Source: Opitutia bacterium
GTDB taxonomy: Bacteria > Verrucomicrobiota > Verrucomicrobiae > Opitutales > Opitutaceae
NCBI GenBank assembly: GCA_947442255.1
Contig: CANEVO010000070.1
Location: 1-22,476 of the forward strand
Direction: 5' to 3'
DNA length: 22,476 nt
Below, one piece after another: positions 21,880 through 22,476 of this stretch. Both the position numbers and the translations under genes were made by a program. Under the pieces are notes generated by a model. It had not been told where the DNA came from. It was given only the letters and a program-made list of their open reading frames with translations, and searched no databases. Within the stretch, counting starts at the first letter, position 1. Every line of letters begins with the position of its first letter.

Positions 21880-22476
21880 GTACTATCTCTGGCGCCGGTA
21901 GGTTTCCCGCGCAAAGACCAACCACGTCCCGCGTCTGAAAGGCGACGCCCACTTCCAGGAGAGGTAAAGCCGGCCCACGCGACGCGGCGGCAAAGATGGC
22001 CCCCGGCCTGTACCGCGCCCGCCGCAGTTTCCCCTCCGTCGGGTCGAAAACGTCAGGGAATTCGGGTTTCGAAAGTTCAACGGATGACGGAGGGTACGTT
22101 CGCCAGAATAGTACTTCAAGCTGCACTTTGGCCGCGGAAATTGCAGGACCCTTCGTCGCGCGGAACTCGTGACGCCGCTTTCCCGATCCTTCACCGGCAA
22201 ACGCTCGACGACGTCTCGGCGTCATCATACTCCGTGGAATGTCCCCGATGCGTGCCAGCAGCATGTCCGTCATCCTCACCCCGAGGGCTGCGAAAAGCGC
22301 GTGGTGGACAGATCTGCATCTGACAGTCCGTTTTCCCGGCGGGGAGAAGATGTCCGCCCCGTGACCGAGCGCCCGGCGCGGCTGGCGGGCACCAGGCCGG
22401 TCGGGAACGTCACCGGGGGCCGCAGGAGGACGATTCACCGGCCTGTTTCTTGCTCTCCGACGTCATGCCCGTCATC
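21880..22476. other. Right-end region without a supported gene
   Basis: About 600 bp contain several open frames on both strands, but none has recognisable domain content or a consistent start. The predicted peptides are Arg/Pro-rich, as expected for shadow frames in GC-rich DNA. At the extreme right, a minus-strand frame open to the edge ends at a TGA at 22412-22410 (last residues SKKQAGESSSCGPR). It could be the tail of a gene outside the window, but a second frame is equally possible. Confidence 0.35.
22091..22119 (-). promoter_or_regulatory. Possible sigma70-type promoter for the acyltransferase/trpS run
   Basis: On the minus strand TTGAAG (22119-22114) and TACCCT (22096-22091) are separated by 17 bp. 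This lies about 210 bp upstream of the acyltransferase start. Confidence 0.3.

Noticed and set aside
21883..22200. 105-codon minus-strand open frame upstream of the GlmU-like gene
   Set aside because: The peptide is Arg-rich with no recognisable motif, and a competing frame over the same bases is equally open. Not enough to call a gene.

Overview
This is a GC-rich, densely coded stretch of bacterial chromosome. The gene complement suggests the Verrucomicrobiota, most likely an Opitutaceae relative. Grounds for that guess are a bacterial AGX/UAP-type UDP-sugar pyrophosphorylase, a Tat-exported Gfo/Idh oxidoreductase beside a secreted amidohydrolase, two ACS-family sugar-acid transporters, mannonate dehydratase, an AlaS with an unusual N-terminal insert, and GC-rich hairpin repeats between genes. 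The taxonomic call is inference: no rRNA gene is present. I see no phage, CRISPR, transposase or tRNA/rRNA gene.

Layout. (1) 1-3242, minus strand: a GT4 glycosyltransferase, a hotdog thioesterase (ATGA overlap), a hexulose-6-phosphate-synthase-like barrel enzyme and a zinc-type alcohol dehydrogenase (ATGA overlap) that runs off the left edge. (2) 3563-4555, plus strand and divergent from the glycosyltransferase: an unusual single-chain fusion of an acyl carrier protein with a FabA/FabZ-type dehydratase. (3) 4858-6144: an ACS-type MFS transporter. (4) 10128-6311, minus strand: a FtsB/DivIC-like septum protein, a UDP-sugar pyrophosphorylase and a phosphohexomutase. The last two together can supply UDP-sugars from hexose 6-phosphate. 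(5) 10235-10890: a GspB-like membrane protein split by a frameshift. (6) 12236-11040: uxuA, divergent from alaS (12532-15246). (7) 15596-18200: a secreted amidohydrolase and a Tat-exported Gfo/Idh oxidoreductase, transcribed divergently from a 58-bp shared region that holds a perfect small palindrome. A second ACS-type transporter follows at 19733-18411. (8) 21879-20100: a stand-alone left-handed beta-helix GlmU-like acyltransferase, then trpS.

Functionally the window mixes housekeeping genes (alaS, trpS, ftsB-like, UDP-sugar supply) with sugar-acid catabolism (uxuA, the two transporters, the hexulose-phosphate enzyme, Gfo/Idh, the amidohydrolase) and a small lipid/glycan group (glycosyltransferase, thioesterase, ACP-dehydratase).

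The intergenic gaps carry several families of short repeats. Each has a GTRG head followed by a hairpin, and several occur as inverted pairs. This is the architecture of REP/BIME elements mobilised by RAYT transposases, although no RAYT gene is in the window. One such pair supplies the stop codon of uxuA. Other oddities are a dehydrogenase in which all four structural-zinc cysteines are replaced, a pyrophosphorylase whose conserved N-terminus has no ATG, GTG or TTG start, and a near-absence of Shine-Dalgarno sequences.
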